Assembly: GCF_028372415.1 (NCBI RefSeq)
Contig: NC_092874.1
Location: forward strand, 334,198,651 to 334,262,650
DNA length: 64,000 bases
Direction of reading: 5' to 3'
Source: Notamacropus eugenii
Taxonomy: Eukaryota > Chordata > Mammalia > Diprotodontia > Macropodidae
A program made the position numbers and the translations under genes. Positions 21,141 to 33,890 of the stretch are shown here, piece by piece (within the stretch, counting starts at the first letter, position 1; every line of letters starts with the position of its first letter). A model generated the notes under the pieces. That model did no database searches. It was not told where the DNA came from and saw nothing but the letters and a program-made list of their open reading frames with translations.

Positions 21141-22514
21141 AATACAATGACCTACTGATAAAGAGTGCTCAGTTGATTGAGTATTCAGCTGAATGGAGAA
21201 GGGGGAGGCTGGTCTAGTTAGTCATGAATAACAGCTCATCTTTTTGGCACAGACGTGGATAAATTTCCAAAATAATCAAAACCTAGGACCACGTACCAAG
21301 CATGATTCAGGCCCAGAACAGGAATGCCAAGGTCCGTATTGTTCCGGGCTAGGACATCCTGAATGCAGATCCTGAAATCAGGCCTTGCAAACATTTTATA
21401 AAGCAGATACAGGGTGCCTAGTGACACAAAGTCTTAGTAAATCCCCATCATGTATTTGGCATTTTCAATCTCTCTGAGTCATGTTTAGAATTCTCTTCCT
21501 TGGTCCATAGAGCCCTGATTAGCTTCAGGAAACCCAAAACCCTATTTGATGACCAACGGTTTACCTACCCACTCTTTGTTCCAGAATCTGAATTGCCATC
21601 ATCCTTATTTCTGGCCAAACCAGACAGGTTAGGCTGAATGGCACATCAAATCCTATTTGAACTGGCTGGTTTCTACCCATGAAGTGTTATATGCAAAAGT
21701 AGCCTCAGAAATTCAGTTCAGTAGAAATCTTGACATCTGGATTCTAATTGGACAGGTAGGAATGAGCCTCACTCGAATTTGCAGGGCTCATTGTTGAACA
21801 CTGGAAGCAGATAATAGCAGATTTGAAAAGAAGCATATTCAGACTCTGGCTTTGATTATTTTTTACAAATATTGCTCTGTTTTAATTGCCTCTATTAAAG
21901 AAAAATATTCATTTAATTATGAATATTAATAAAATGAACAAAAAATCTTGGGAAATTTTTATGTTACCTGGATTAAAAATATAAAGCAAGTGATGTGGGT
22001 TTTAACTTTTCCAAACATTGTGCATTGTAATTGCTGGGGTTGCCCTATTGATCACTGTGGCATGGTTATTTTCCTGTGTGAATTTTACCTTACATTCTGT
22101 TTTGATCAAATAATTTGCTATTTGATTTATGGTTTCTACTTAGGCTAGGAAGAAAGACTATGGCATTGCTGGAAAGGAGATTCACTGTACTTTGTATAAT
22201 TGATTATCTATAATATCCTATACAGAACCCAAGAAAAACTTGAAAGGACTCTTACAGAAATAGTTTCCCTGAAAATATAAATCAATATGTTTAAATTTCC
22301 TATCAGTATATTTGAATATACTCAGGTTCAGTGTACATTTTCCAGTACTGACATCTGCTATAAAGGCACAAAATCTTACATAAGCTAACAAATGATTATT
22401 CTTAACAATCTAAAAGGATTTGAAATCCCTGCTCCAATAATTTGTAAATTGTTCTTCTCTGCTTGGGTCTTTGCTATTTTGATTTCTATATATGTATCTA
22501 ATACTCAGAACATT
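21141..22514. other. unassigned intergenic sequence
   Basis: No host exon or repeat family recognised in 1.4 kb. A 63-codon reverse frame at 21,427-21,236 has no identifiable homology. Confidence 0.45.
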
Positions 22515-23185
22515 CTTTTTTAAAGTTAACTTAGTTATTTTTAATTTTCAGCATTCACTTCCATAAGTTTTAAATTTTCTCTCCCTCCCCAAGACAGCAT
22601 GCAATCTGATATAGGCTCTACATATACATTCCTATTAAACATATTTTCATATTAGTCATGTTGTATAGAAGAATTAGAAGGAATAGGAGGAACCGTGAGA
22701 AAGGAAAAAAAACCCAAACCCAACAAAACAGAAAAAGAAAATAGTCTGCTTCACTCTGCATTCCAACTCCAAAGTTCTTTCTCTGGATGTGGATGGTATT
22801 TTCCATCATGAGTCCTTTGGAATTATTCTAGGTCCTTGCATTCCTGAGAAGGGCTAAGTGTGTCAAAGTCAGTCATTGCACAATGCGGCTATAACTGTGT
22901 ACAATTCTCTCCTGGTTCTTTTCACGTCACTCAGCATCAGTTCATATAAGTTTTTCCAGAATTTTCTGAAATTCTTCTGTTTATCATTTCTTATAGCACA
23001 ATAATATCCCATTACATTCATATACCACAACTTGCTCAGTCATTCCCCAATTGACAGGCGTCCCTTCAATTTCCAGTTCTTGGGCACCACAAAATATATA
23101 TATATTTGTATATGTGGGTCTTTTCCCCATTTTTATGATCTTTTGGGGATACTTGGAACTTCCATAGCAAGCTGAACAGAAGATC
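22515..23185 (-). mobile_element. L1 3' end with ORF2 C-terminal part
   Basis: taattttcagcattcacttc, ggatgtggatggtattttcc, then ORF2 end (catcagttcatataagtttt, cattccccaattgacaggcg). 5' truncated and eroded. Confidence 0.85.
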
Positions 23186-23392
23186 AAGAATTATTATTTT
23201 TTTTTGAGAAGAGAATTTCTGTGTATTTCTTTCCTTTAGGAAAAAAAGTGACAAATGTCTTCAGGAGTCGTCTTGAATTAAGTTTTTTGAAGAAAATATC
23301 AGCTTTTCTTGACCCAATTTGCACAAAATGCTCCTAATGAGGCCAGCTATGGAATTGGTTCCAGTTGAACTTGGTCTTGAGTGTCCCATTCA

Positions 23393-23575
23393 AATCAATC
23401 AACATCTATAAATACTTATTAAGCACCTACTCTGTGCCAGGCTCTTTGCTGAGCACAGGGTATAATAAAAGAGGCAAAAGACAACTCCTTCCCTCAAGGA
23501 ACTTGCAATCTAATGGGGAAGTTGGCCTACAAAGCAAGTTACATTTAAAGCCTAGACCACCAATCAGACAAGGCA
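23393..23575 (-). repeat. L2 3' end
   Basis: acttattaagcacctactct, gtgccaggctctttgctgag, ctcaaggaacttgcaatcta are the L2 end in reverse. Confidence 0.8.
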
Positions 23576-23743
23576 TGCTATGAATACTGCACAGAATGTT
23601 GAGTGACTTTTAAATTGAGATATTTTTTCTAACTTAGTTAGAAAAAACAAACAAACTGGACATTGATATGAGGGAAATCTTCTGCAAGGCCCTTAGTGTC
23701 AAACACCCTTCATCTTGTATGGAGTAGCATATAAATGAAAGCC

Positions 23744-23975
23744 ATGGTCTATGGCATGGTGGGAAACATGCTGAGCTGGAGTCTAGAAAACCTTGGTTCC
23801 AATTCTGCCTTTGACATTTCCCAGCTGTGGGACCATGGACAGATGAATAACTTCTCTGAACCTCGGTTTCCTCATCTATAAAATGGGATAACAACAGCAC
23901 TTCCCACACAGAGTTGTTTTGAGCTTCAGATGAGATATATAAAAAGTGCTTTGAAAACTAGGAAGTGGTATGTGA
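23744..23975 (+). repeat. MIR/THER1 SINE
   Basis: gctgagctggagtctagaaa, cagctgtgggaccatggaca, cggtttcctcatctataaaa, gatgagatatataaaaagtg. Confidence 0.8.
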
Positions 23976-24285
23976 ATGTCAGCAATTATTATTAAGTGGT
24001 CACTGACAGCCAGTGTGACAGAGGTGTGTCCAGTATGAACAGAAGGGAAATAGGGAGCAGGACTATTTATGGCAGAAGAAAAAGGTAACCAAGATACCAT
24101 ACCGTCCCACCCCAACTCTTCAACCACCTTGCCAATGTTTCTTCAGTTTCCAATTCTAGTTACTTTGGTTCTAGATCTCTTTTCTACTTGGCCTGGAGAC
24201 CATACTATCACCAACATAGCGACCTAGAGAAAACAGGAATGGAAAATAAGAGGGTGGAGAGGGAGAAGAAAAGAAGGGTTAGAGA

Positions 24286-24600
24286 TTAAAGTATCAACCC
24301 AGAAAGTTGAAGTCTAATAATAAATGATAGGGATAGGGACTTTACTGCTTCTCCCAATGCACATTCTTGGAACTGAGTCTTAAAGAGCTGCCTCATGGCA
24401 CTGAGTGGTTCAGTATCTTTTCCAGGGTAACATAACAAATACATATCAAAGGTGGGACTTGAATTCAGGTCTTCCAAATTCCAAAACCTTTCTATTCACT
24501 ACATGTCATTGCTGCTAATAATAATCGTCTACACTTAGAAAAATTTTATACTTATAAAGCCCTTTTATATACATTATGTAAACTGATCCTCAAACATAGA
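24286..24600 (-). repeat. two eroded MIR fragments
   Basis: 24,290-24,490 has a reverse head (gggacttgaattcaggtctt). 24,515-24,600 has a reverse tail (aataataatcgtctacactt, aaagcccttttatatacatt). Confidence 0.5.
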
Positions 24601-25154
24601 GGGGTAGATTTAGTTCTCAAAAAAAGAGAGCAGGATGGCATATAACTATTCCTGACCATATTTTTCCTTTCCCTCACTCCCTCATATACCTGGTTGTACT
24701 CTTTCTGAGAGTTTGATGGAAAGATTAAGGAATCGTTATTTAATAAACCTCTTGCAAAGAAGAGCAAGTCAACAAATTAAAACTATGCGGGAGTTACATT
24801 GTGCTTCTAAATTGTTACCCAATTCTGCAGCACTCCTGGAAGAGCAGTAGGGCTCCAATCTTTTTATTGCAGAAACTGGGGCACACAGTAGCCAAGTGAT
24901 TTGCCCTAAATAAGCTAAATTGCTGCATTGATGCTTTGCTGAGAGGACGGACAGCAGCATGGAAAAACCATGAACTGGTCACTTCACTGCACTCATTGCC
25001 CTCACTTTGGGTATGCAGCCTGGGACAAAACTGTAAGGGAGGTGCAGATTTCAGAGGGAGAACTGCAAGAAACCTTAAAGATCATTACGTCCAGACCTGT
25101 TTAAGTTAAGTTAAAGTTTTATTGCTAACTTTTATTTTTATCTAATAGTTCTTT
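24601..25154. other. unassigned sequence
   Basis: Nothing recognised. Confidence 0.5.
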
Positions 25155-25441
25155 CCAGATGTACCCCTTCAAACACACATACATCCTCCCTCTCTCTTTT
25201 CTCTGGCTCCTATTTCTCTCTCCAGCCTTCTCTCCTTGTTTCTCTCTCCCTCTCTCCTTCTCTCTCATCTTTGTCTCACCTCTCCTTTCTTTTCATCTCT
25301 CTCTTTCTCCCCTTTCTTCTTCCTCTCCTTTCTTTTATTTCTCTCCTCTCTCTTTCTCTCTCATCTTTCTCTCATTTCTCCTCTCTCTTTCATTTCTCTC
25401 CCCACTCTCCTTTCTTTCTCTCATCCTTTTCTCTTGTCTCT

Positions 25442-25497
<56 letters not shown>

Positions 25498-25515
25498 ATG
25501 CACACACATACACAT
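25155..25515. repeat. pyrimidine-rich tract with (CT)n(CA)n microsatellite
   Basis: About 290 bp of imperfect tctctcttt units run into CT at 25,446-25,473 and CA at 25,472-25,515. The long open frames here come from the repeat. Confidence 0.95.
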
Positions 25516-25689
25516 ACCACGGACATATGTAATAAAGGGAAACAGTTAAGAAAAACTAAACAAGGCAGTGACCACTTCTGGCATTGTAAGCAACATATCA
25601 CACCCATAATCTCCCATCTTCCCAGAGGAAGACACATTTCTTTATTTCTTCTCTGCTCTTAAGACAGTTCATTACAATTACATAGTGTT

Positions 25690-25845
25690 TAGTTTCCAAG
25701 GCCCATATTTTATTGATAAAGAAACAAAACCCCAAAGAAGTTAAATGTCTTGCTCAAGGTCACATACGGTGAATTAATGACATGGCCAGAACTAGAACCT
25801 GAATCTCTAAACTCCTGGACCAGTGGACTTCATTTTACCAGGTTC
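25690..25845 (-). repeat. MIR SINE
   Basis: ataaagaaacaaaaccccaa, gtcttgctcaaggtcacata, gaacctgaatctctaaactc. Confidence 0.7.
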
Positions 25846-26431
25846 ACTCTAATGGATCAAGGCTCATCTAAGGTGAATTCACAAGAAATAGTCCTGGCAT
25901 TTGCTAGTTCTCTACAGCCTACTCTAGTGATTAACATCAGGGAATCAGGTTTTTTCCTTTGATATATCCATTTCTGATTCAATCCCGTAGTGGACAAAGC
26001 TTCAGTTTCCTTGATCATCAGACAGAAAACAGCAATCTGGATTCCAGGACTATGAGATTTAAGGAAAAGAACTCTTTACTCAACCCCTTACTTATCCAAT
26101 AGAACCAAAATTGTTTCCTGTGTTCAAACCACTGCATACCATGCTGCCTTTAAAAAAAACAACATTCCAGTATTATTAAAGATAATCATGGACTGTCAGA
26201 ATATGAAGTTCCTTTAGAGAATATCTAGTCTAATGTTCTCCTTTTGCAGCGAAAGAGTTCAAAAGCTAGAAAGGGGAATTGGCTTGTGTTGAAGACCTGT
26301 AGGTGATGCCATCTAAAAATTCTTTCAATTATTTATTTCATTCATGAGAATGGAACTAGGGGCTCACAAATGTTGGTCTTCCTGGAGACCTGCAGGACTG
26401 AGACCATAAATTCAGCCCCCATTCTTCCCTA
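25846..26431. other. mostly unassigned, with a MIR3-like fragment
   Basis: 26,185-26,300 resembles reverse MIR3 (gactgtcagaatatgaag, gagaatatctagtctaatg). The rest is unassigned. Confidence 0.4.
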
Positions 26432-26899
26432 AGAGAAAGGAGAAAAATAGGAGATTTATCACTCAAGGAGATAAAGTCAGACTGCTGGAGAGAAAGGCAA
26501 AGGTACTGGAGGGGGGTGATGGATGAGGAACAGAAGGATTGCAGCCATAATGGTGAGTGGAGGCAAGAGAAGATGCTGTCTCCCTTTTCTATCCTCTCCC
26601 ATCATACATAGCCATTGAGTCCAATAACTCCTCACCTGAGGGGTGACCCAAGGCTAAATGATGAGGAGAGATGAGAGCTCAGCAATCTACAACCCCAAAT
26701 GGGAATGAGAAAGCAAAAATAAGATATTATAGCTAAGTAATGTGGGATTACTAAGAGACCATGCAGGATACTAAAGTAGTTGGAACCCAATTTGCCAAGA
26801 AACTCAATGGTAAAACTTCGATCATCCCCCTGTCTCTTACCTCACTCTGTCTCTCTCCCACAAAACCAATATATTGCATTCTGCATTTCTTTAAAAGTC

Positions 26900-26963
<64 letters not shown>

Positions 26964-27261
26964 CCTTTCTCTCTCTCTCCTCTCTCTCTCTCTTTCTCTC
27001 TCAATAATTGCCATGTGTTTCATCAAAAGAAATGGATTTATCTAAGATGTCATTGTCTATATGAGTGTCCTTAAGGAAAAGAAGCTAAACAGAAACCAAT
27101 GGTCAGTTATATAGAAAGAGAGGGAAGGAAACTTTCTTGCTAAATTGGAGTACCCACTGAGGCTTTAATAAATCAAAGGAATTTTATCGAAAGCATATTA
27201 TTAAACTCCCCCAAAACAGAAATTGAAATGAATCTAGACAGAGAAAGGAGAAAAATAGGAG
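26432..27261. repeat. 22-bp exact direct repeat flanking 786 bp with (TC)n
   Basis: An identical 22-bp A/G-rich word lies at 26,432-26,453 and 27,240-27,261. The enclosed sequence contains a (TC)n microsatellite at 26,903-27,002 and is otherwise unassigned. Confidence 0.6.
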
Positions 27262-28635
27262 CTTCACGTGGATTCTCCTGGAAACTACTGGGATAAATAA
27301 CAGTCTTGGGATGAGGGGAAAAGAGACTTGGTAATGAAGAGTCGTAATTGTTTCTCCATACAGCTACTTGCCTTAGATGACTCCTTGTTCTTCCCTAGGA
27401 AGTTTAAAGAAATCTTTCTGCTAAGGAGAGGGAACTGAGGGTCATGACTAGAGAAAAAGTTGCCCCTGAACGGAGTAATTGGAAACAGAGTGGCTCCATT
27501 CAAACAAGGGTGAGGGCCATACAAGAGGGAGTAGTTTGCTGCAAGTTGAACACCTCCAACCCCATAGCCACTGCTACAAATATAAGATTATTTCCTAGTG
27601 TTTACAGGTTGCACTGTGCTGAGATGTTAAATTAGAAACTGTAACTGTACAGAGCTCCCAGGGATGATTAATTCTAATATCTTTTGGTGCTAGGTCCCTA
27701 GAAGCTTACACTTACCACTCATAAGGGAGCTGCAAATAGTTAAGTCCTTGCACTGAGATTCTTCCTTGGTGATCAAGGTAGAAACTTGATATCTATTTAA
27801 GCCAGAAGACAGTGGCAGTTCTGTTGCAGTCTAGGGATCTTAGGAACCCCAAAATGCAAGAGCAAAGGACACAGGTCTGCTTCAAAGGAATTAAACTACT
27901 CAAGTCTTCTTTCAGTCAGAGACAAGGTTAATTGTGTTGCCAATAGAAGAGATTGAGATTTTAAGAAACTGTGCATTTGCTAGGAATAAGACTGATTTTT
28001 TTTTATAGAAAAAAAGATTGTAGAAAGATTTGGATGGGATCAAGGCATGGCAAATAGCTTGGGATGATTCAGAAACAGAGAAGGGATCTAGATGGGATTC
28101 AGAGATGGGAAGTAGCCTGGGCTGGTCCAGAGGTAATAGACAATGAAGGGCTGATCTGAGTCACCAGACCACAGTGAAAGGAGAGTTGAAAGAATTATTG
28201 AGTATCTAGGTAGGGATGTGTGGGAAAGTTCAGGAACTGGGTTGTGTTGGGAATCCAGGTCCCATAGCTCATCAGTTCCACTAAGAAGCAACCTAGAAAG
28301 TGTTGCTTTTCTGGACTCTTTCCTTTCTTCCTGCTACCTGCCATGTTTGAAAAAGGCCTTGATTCTTAGACATGGCAGCTGGCGATCTCTCTTCCTCCAT
28401 GAGGTAATCTTTAGGTTCTAGAAACCATGTTACATGGCTTGAGTGATGAAGTGACCCCTCAAGTTCTGTCCTTCACAATTTCACATAAGACTCAAGGCCA
28501 TAGGATTCAATATCCCCACTACATCTTTCCCAAATAAAGGTGAAATAACAGCTGTTGCTCATAATTGAATCTAAAAATCATCATACTCAGGCATGGCCTG
28601 ATGCCTGGGAGGGTGTTCTTCAGCTAAGAATAAAG

Positions 28636-28637
<2 letters not shown>
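27262..28637. other. unassigned intergenic sequence
   Basis: 1.4 kb with no repeat family or coding signal that I recognise. Confidence 0.45.
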
Positions 28638-28685
<48 letters not shown>

Positions 28686-28735
28686 ATTTATTTTTATTTA
28701 AATTTATTTATCTATTTATTTATTTTCCCTTTCTT
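28638..28735. repeat. (AC)n microsatellite and TTTA-rich tract
   Basis: AC run 28,638-28,683, followed by tttattt units to about 28,730. Confidence 0.95.
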
Positions 28736-29467
28736 CTTATTGAGGACAAAGTCTCTGTTCCAAGTTTTAATATGACTGGTTTTAAAAAGTCCCTGTACCT
28801 CACAATGAATTTTTGATTGCCAAACTGTGCCTCTTTGGAATCATTTCAAGGGGCTCTCCTTTCAACAAATCAGCGATAGCTGGCTCTAAAGCCTGATTGA
28901 TTTTTCTCATGCAAATAAATGAAAGAGAGAAAGGAAAAGACAAAAGGCTCTGTGAGCTCTGTGGGTTGGTTTTTTTTTTTTTGGTAGCTGTATTTCAATA
29001 TCATTGGTTTACTTTGCAATCCTATGTATTTTATTTTACACTTTTAAAAATATCATTCTAAGAAGAGGCCTGTAGGCATCATCAGACTGCCAAAATGGTC
29101 CATGACACACACATAAGTGGTTATAAACTCTGCTGAAGATAAAAGCATAACCTTACACCTCAATCCTTTGTTACAAATTCCTTTCTTTTTATGCATATGT
29201 GGTTATCGACAAGCCTCCTTGGTTATGATCTACCTACCTTCCATAAAAGTAATCAATTAAGATGACTAAAAGCCTTTTAATAGAACTACCACCCTCTTGT
29301 TCACTGTCCAAGGCCTGTGATAGCAAGACAGCCAGAGCCTGTTCATCATTAGGCCCTTGACAACCAAATTTCAAAGTGCTATTATAATACTAGTGGTTTG
29401 CACCAAAAAAGCAAGCCAATGGAACTTACTGATACTGTGAAACACTACAAATCTGGATGACCAATGT
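28736..29467. other. unassigned sequence
   Basis: Nothing recognised. Confidence 0.45.
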
Positions 29468-29672
29468 ATTTTAAAAATTTTATTTATTTTTAGTTTTCAA
29501 CATTCACTTTTATAAGATTTTAAGTCTTAAATTTTTTCTCCCTCCTCTCCTCCCTCCCCAAGATGTCATGCAACCTGATTTAGGGTATACATGTACAATC
29601 ATATTAAACATATTTCCACATTCGTAATGTTGTGGAAGAAGAATGAGAACAAAAGGGGAGAAATTGAGAATG

Positions 29673-29744
<72 letters not shown>

Positions 29745-29848
29745 AAGAGACAGAGAGAGAATAGTATGCTTCAATCAGCATTCAGTCAATAGTTCTTTCT
29801 CTGGATGTAGATAGCATTTTCCACCATGAGTCTTTTGGAACTGTGGGT
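29468..29848 (-). mobile_element. L1 3'UTR carrying a (GA)n microsatellite
   Basis: tagttttcaacattcacttt, ttaaacatatttccacattc, ctttctctggatgtagatag. A GA run at 29,676-29,741 sits where other copies in the window have an A/G-rich stretch. Confidence 0.85.
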
Positions 29849-29869
29849 AAGAAATTTCAAGAGGGACTC

Positions 29870-30680
29870 TGACAACCAATTAGTCAATAAGCAGTTGTGA
29901 AATGCATTATTCTGGGTTCTAGGGATACAGAACCAAAAGTGAAATAGTCTTGTCACTCAAGGAACTTATATTCCATCAAGGGAGAGGACGTGTATAATAG
30001 ATATATGTAAATAAATACAAGGTGATCAGGTGAGTTAGGCACTAGCATATAGAAGAGTCTGGAAAGACCTCCTATAGAAGGTACTGCTTGAGCTGAGTCT
30101 TGAAAGAGATGAGGAATTCTAAGATGCAAAGGTTGGGAGGGCATACATTCTAGAGATGGGGGAACCACTAGTGCAAAAAGACAGAGATCAGAAATGGAGT
30201 GCATCGTGTGTGGAATAGTAAGAAGGACAGTTTTTGTTGTGTCATTTCAATCATAGATAACTCTTTGTGACCTCTTTTTGGAATTTTCTTGGCAAAGATA
30301 CTGGAATAGTTTGCCATTTCTTTCTCCAGCTCACTTTACAGATAAGGAAACGGAGGCAAATAGGGTTAAATGACCTGCCCAGGTTCACACAGCTAGTAAG
30401 TGTCTGAGGCCAGATTTGAACTCATGAAGATGAGTTTCCAAGCTCAGTGCCACATCTAGTAATAAGCCTGGGAAAGACCAGATTGCGAATGTTTTGAAAT
30501 GCCAATCACTCAATCAACTTCAGCCATTTTTTATGCACCTTGTTGTGCTAGGCATGAGGGATACAAATGCAAAGGATGAAACAAACAGAAGAGTTTTTAC
30601 TTAGACTCAATAGGGAATCCTTGGAATTTATTGAGAAGGGGAATAATGTGATCATATCTATGTTATAGAAAATACTGTGT
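29870..30680 (-). mobile_element. L2 LINE, antisense, interrupted by a MAR1 SINE
   Basis: L2 end (agtcttgtcactcaaggaac) and further antisense L2 (aagacctcctatagaaggta, cttgagctgagtcttgaaag). Resumes after 30,472 with ctgggaaagaccagattgcg. Confidence 0.75.
30232..30472 (-). repeat. MAR1-type SINE
   Basis: ttgttgtgtcatttcaatc, ctctttgtgacctctttttg, ttggcaaagatactggaata, cacacagctagtaagtgtct. Confidence 0.9.
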
Positions 30681-30686
30681 TGACCT

Positions 30687-30865
30687 AGCACTATTAGGCT
30701 TGCATCCCAAAGAAATCAAAGAGAAGAAAGGGACCCATACATACAAGAATGTTTATGGCAGCTCTTTTTGTTATAGCAAACAATCATAAACTAAGGCAGG
30801 GGGTGTCCATCAATTGAGGAATGACTGAGTAAGTTGTGATATATTAAAACAATGGAATATTGTTG
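30687..30865 (+). mobile_element. L1 ORF2 C-terminal fragment
   Basis: Sense L1: caagaatgtttatggcagct, gtccatcaattgaggaatga, aaaacaatggaatattgttg. Confidence 0.75.
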
Positions 30866-31074
30866 CTTTTGTGCTAAGATCACTGTCTATGAGGGATCCC
30901 CATCACAACTGCTCCATGGCTTAAGCTAATTATTTCTTTTCAAAAGGTGACCAAACTATACTCAGGACTTTTGTGGTCCAGGGCATTAAGGTCTTGAAGC
31001 AGCTTTCTCATGGCCTCTAGCTAACTGTATACACAGGTTTCCTGGTCCTCTAAGGGAAATAAGAAAGAATGATT

Positions 31075-31400
31075 AAACCATTATAATAAATATGCATGTC
31101 CTAGCTAAAAAAAATCTCCAAACATTACTTGTGTCTCAAAATGTATCTTATTCTGCATCTTGAGTCCATCACCTCTTTGTCATGGATGTGAGTGGTATCC
31201 TTTCTCATTGGTTGCCTGAAATTGTGGTCAACCATTTCATTAATTAGAATTCTCAAATATTTGAAAGTGTTTTTTTCTTTATAATGTTGTTATTGTATAA
31301 ATTTTTCTTCTGGTCCTGCTCATTTTATCCTACATCAGTTCGTACAAGTCCTCCCAGGTTTTTCTGAAACACTCCCTTATATTTTACAGACTACTCTTTT
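31075..31400 (-). mobile_element. old L1 3' end
   Basis: Diverged antisense L1: ttcttctggtcctgctcatt, tacatcagttcgtacaagtc, ccaggtttttctgaaacac. Confidence 0.65.
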
Positions 31401-33014
31401 CATACACAATTACAGGGTGTAATGGGTAGACCTGACTCAGGCAGGTTTCATATTAGTTTAGGCTGAATATTGGAATGAAATGTGGTACTCATAGATCATC
31501 AACAAATTTTTTTAATGTTTTCAGCAGTTAGTTGTGTAAAGACTAGATTGGAGTGGAGAGACTTGAGGGAGAAAAGACAATTAGAATATTGCAATGGTCC
31601 AAGGTGATGAGGTTCTAAACTCAGTCATGGTTGTGTAAACGGAGAAAAAGTGAGACTTCAGAAGTATTTTGGAGGGTCAGAGCAGATGAAGGGAAGTGAT
31701 TGGTTGTGTGGTATAAGAGAGAGCAGAAGATGACAATAAAGTTGTAAATCTAGTGACTGTAAGGGTACTGGTATCCTTGCTACAAAAAGATGCTCAGAAG
31801 AAGAGAGGAGTAGGTTGGGGAAAAGATGCTAAGTTCTCTCTTTGAATGTGCTGAGTTTAAGATGCCTGTGGGACAGTAGAAGTCAAAAGAAAAACTTGGG
31901 CTATGTGTAGTAAATAAACAAACCATGTCTTAGAAATTTGGAATACAGAACAGATTGAGATGCTATTGTTATTATAAGTCATGGTAGGAAGAGATCAGTT
32001 GATTGCCAGGTTTCCTCTGTCAGACAAATAAACTCTGAATATGGTCATCTATGTATATAAGATGTGGGAAGCAAAAATATGGAGGGAAGTTCATTTTGGG
32101 TCTTCAGCTAATCTTTAAGGAAGGGCAGTAAATACAGACATGGAAAAAATAAATACACAGAGATTGGGGTGGGTAGGTGGTGGTGCTAACAGCTGAGGAA
32201 AGCCTAATGAGCTAAATATTGAAGGGAGCTAGGAATTCTAAGAGGTAAAAGGGATAGAGGAGCATTTCATGCATGTGTGATACCCTGGGCAAAAGCAGAG
32301 AAGCTAAATGGGGTGATATGTACTGGGAAGGCAAGTAGGTTGGTCATGTCAGCTAGAGCGAAGAAGATATGAACCTAAATAATGTGTAATCAGCTGGAAA
32401 GCTAGGTTGGATCAAGATTGTGAGGGGTCTTAAATGCCAAACAAAGAAGTTTATAGTTTATCCTTAAGGCAGTGGAGGCTTTTGAAGCTTCTTGAGTCAA
32501 AGGGCAACATGGCCACTGGATTAGATAGGGGAGAAATTACACAATTGGGAGGCATTTGGAATAATACAGGTAAGAGGTGAAGAAAGCCTGAACTAGGGGA
32601 GTTGTGGTGCGAATAGAAAGATGTTGAGAAGATAGGATTGACAAGACTTGTCAACCAATTGGATAATGGATACAGAAGAGTGGAATCAAAGCTGACTCCT
32701 AGGTTTTGAACTTAGGTGACTAGAAAGATGGTGGTGTTCTCAGGAGCAACAGAGAAATTAAGGGAATGAATGAATTTGGAGAGATGATGGATTCTGTTTT
32801 GAATGTGTTAAGTTTAAGATGTACATACAATATTCATGCAGATATGTCAAGCAGGCAGTTGGAAATGAGGGACTGGAGTTCAGTATACAAAGGCTTTATG
32901 TCATTTTCAATCAGTCAAGAAGCATTTATTAAGCACTTACTCTGTGTTAGGTACAATGGGGACTAAAAGAAAGTAAAAAACATAGCCCTTACTCTCAAGG
33001 AACTCATATTCTTT
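31401..33014 (-). mobile_element. L2 LINE, antisense
   Basis: ttagaatattgcaatggtcc, aagccaggaattcta-type phrases, ccttaaggcagtggaggctt, gaatgtgttaagtttaagat, then the 3' tail aagcatttattaagcactta at 32,920-33,000. No intact ORF. Confidence 0.75.
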
Positions 33015-33716
33015 TTTTAAAAAATTCATTTTTATTTTCTATTCCAAATTCCTCTCTCTCTTATACCCATCGAGAAGGCAAGACAACAAAATCTATTATA
33101 AATATGAATACGGACACTTGTTAGCTGTGTGACCCTGGATAAGTCATGTAACCCTGTTTGCCTCAGTTTCCTTATCTGTAAAATGAGGTGGAGAAGGAAA
33201 TGGCAAATAGCTTCAGTATTTTTGCCAAGAAAATCTCAAATGGGGTCACAAAGAATTAGATATAGCTAAAAAATGACTGAGCGACAGCAAATGTCTTTTC
33301 ATTTATTTTGTTAAATATTTCCCAGTTATATTTAAAGCTGGTTCTGCTGCATCTGAGTTTTGATAGGGGAATTTGACACCTCTGTCTCATAAAACAATCT
33401 TATTCTATCAAATTCATATACCATAATTTGTTTAGCCACTCTCCCCACTCCTCAACTGATGGGCATCCCCTCAGTTTGCAGTTCTTTGACATCACAAAAA
33501 AATGTTTCTATAAATATTTTAGAATATATGGGTTTTTTCCTTCTTTCTAGAACTAGTAGCTGTATTACTGGGTCAAAGAGTATGCAGTTTAATAGCTTTT
33601 TGAGCATAGTTCCAAATTGCTCTTCAGAATGGTTGGACTAGTTTACAGCTCCACCAACATTGTATCCAGCATTTGTCGTTTTCCCTTTTTGTCATCTTAG
33701 CCAATCTGATGGGTGT
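33015..33716 (-). mobile_element. L1 3' end inserted in L2, hosting a MAR1
   Basis: Bounded by ggaactcatattcttt at 32,999-33,014 and ggaactcacattcttt at 33,717-33,732 (TSD, one difference). Contains ORF2 C-terminal antisense sequence (gggtcaaagagtatgcagtt, gaatggttggactagtttac). Interrupted at 33,112-33,293. Confidence 0.8.
33112..33293 (+). repeat. MAR1-type SINE, 5' truncated
   Basis: cttgttagctgtgtgaccct, gtggagaaggaaatggcaaa, aatggggtcacaaagaatta, ending in an RTE-like tail. Confidence 0.85.
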
Positions 33717-33732
33717 GGAACTCACATTCTTT

Positions 33733-33890
33733 AAAAAATAATTCTTATTCTAAATTTAAACACCAAGTAAAATAACATTTCCATAATCATACTACGACAG
33801 AAGAAGAGGATTGTACATGAAACCAAAGATGTCTATTACGTACAACTTACTCTTCCTTTAAAATATATGTTTAACCTGTAGCTTCAAATG
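33733..33890. repeat. unnamed repeat, copy 1 (pair with 36,605-36,743)
   Basis: attcttattctaaatttaaa, acatttccataatcatacta, ttttaaaatatatgtttaac. Similar order at 36,605-36,743. Possibly the 3' end of another L1 subfamily. Confidence 0.45.

Noticed and set aside
25159-25662. Ser/Leu-rich frames of up to 167 codons
   Set aside because: Products of the CT/CA repeat.
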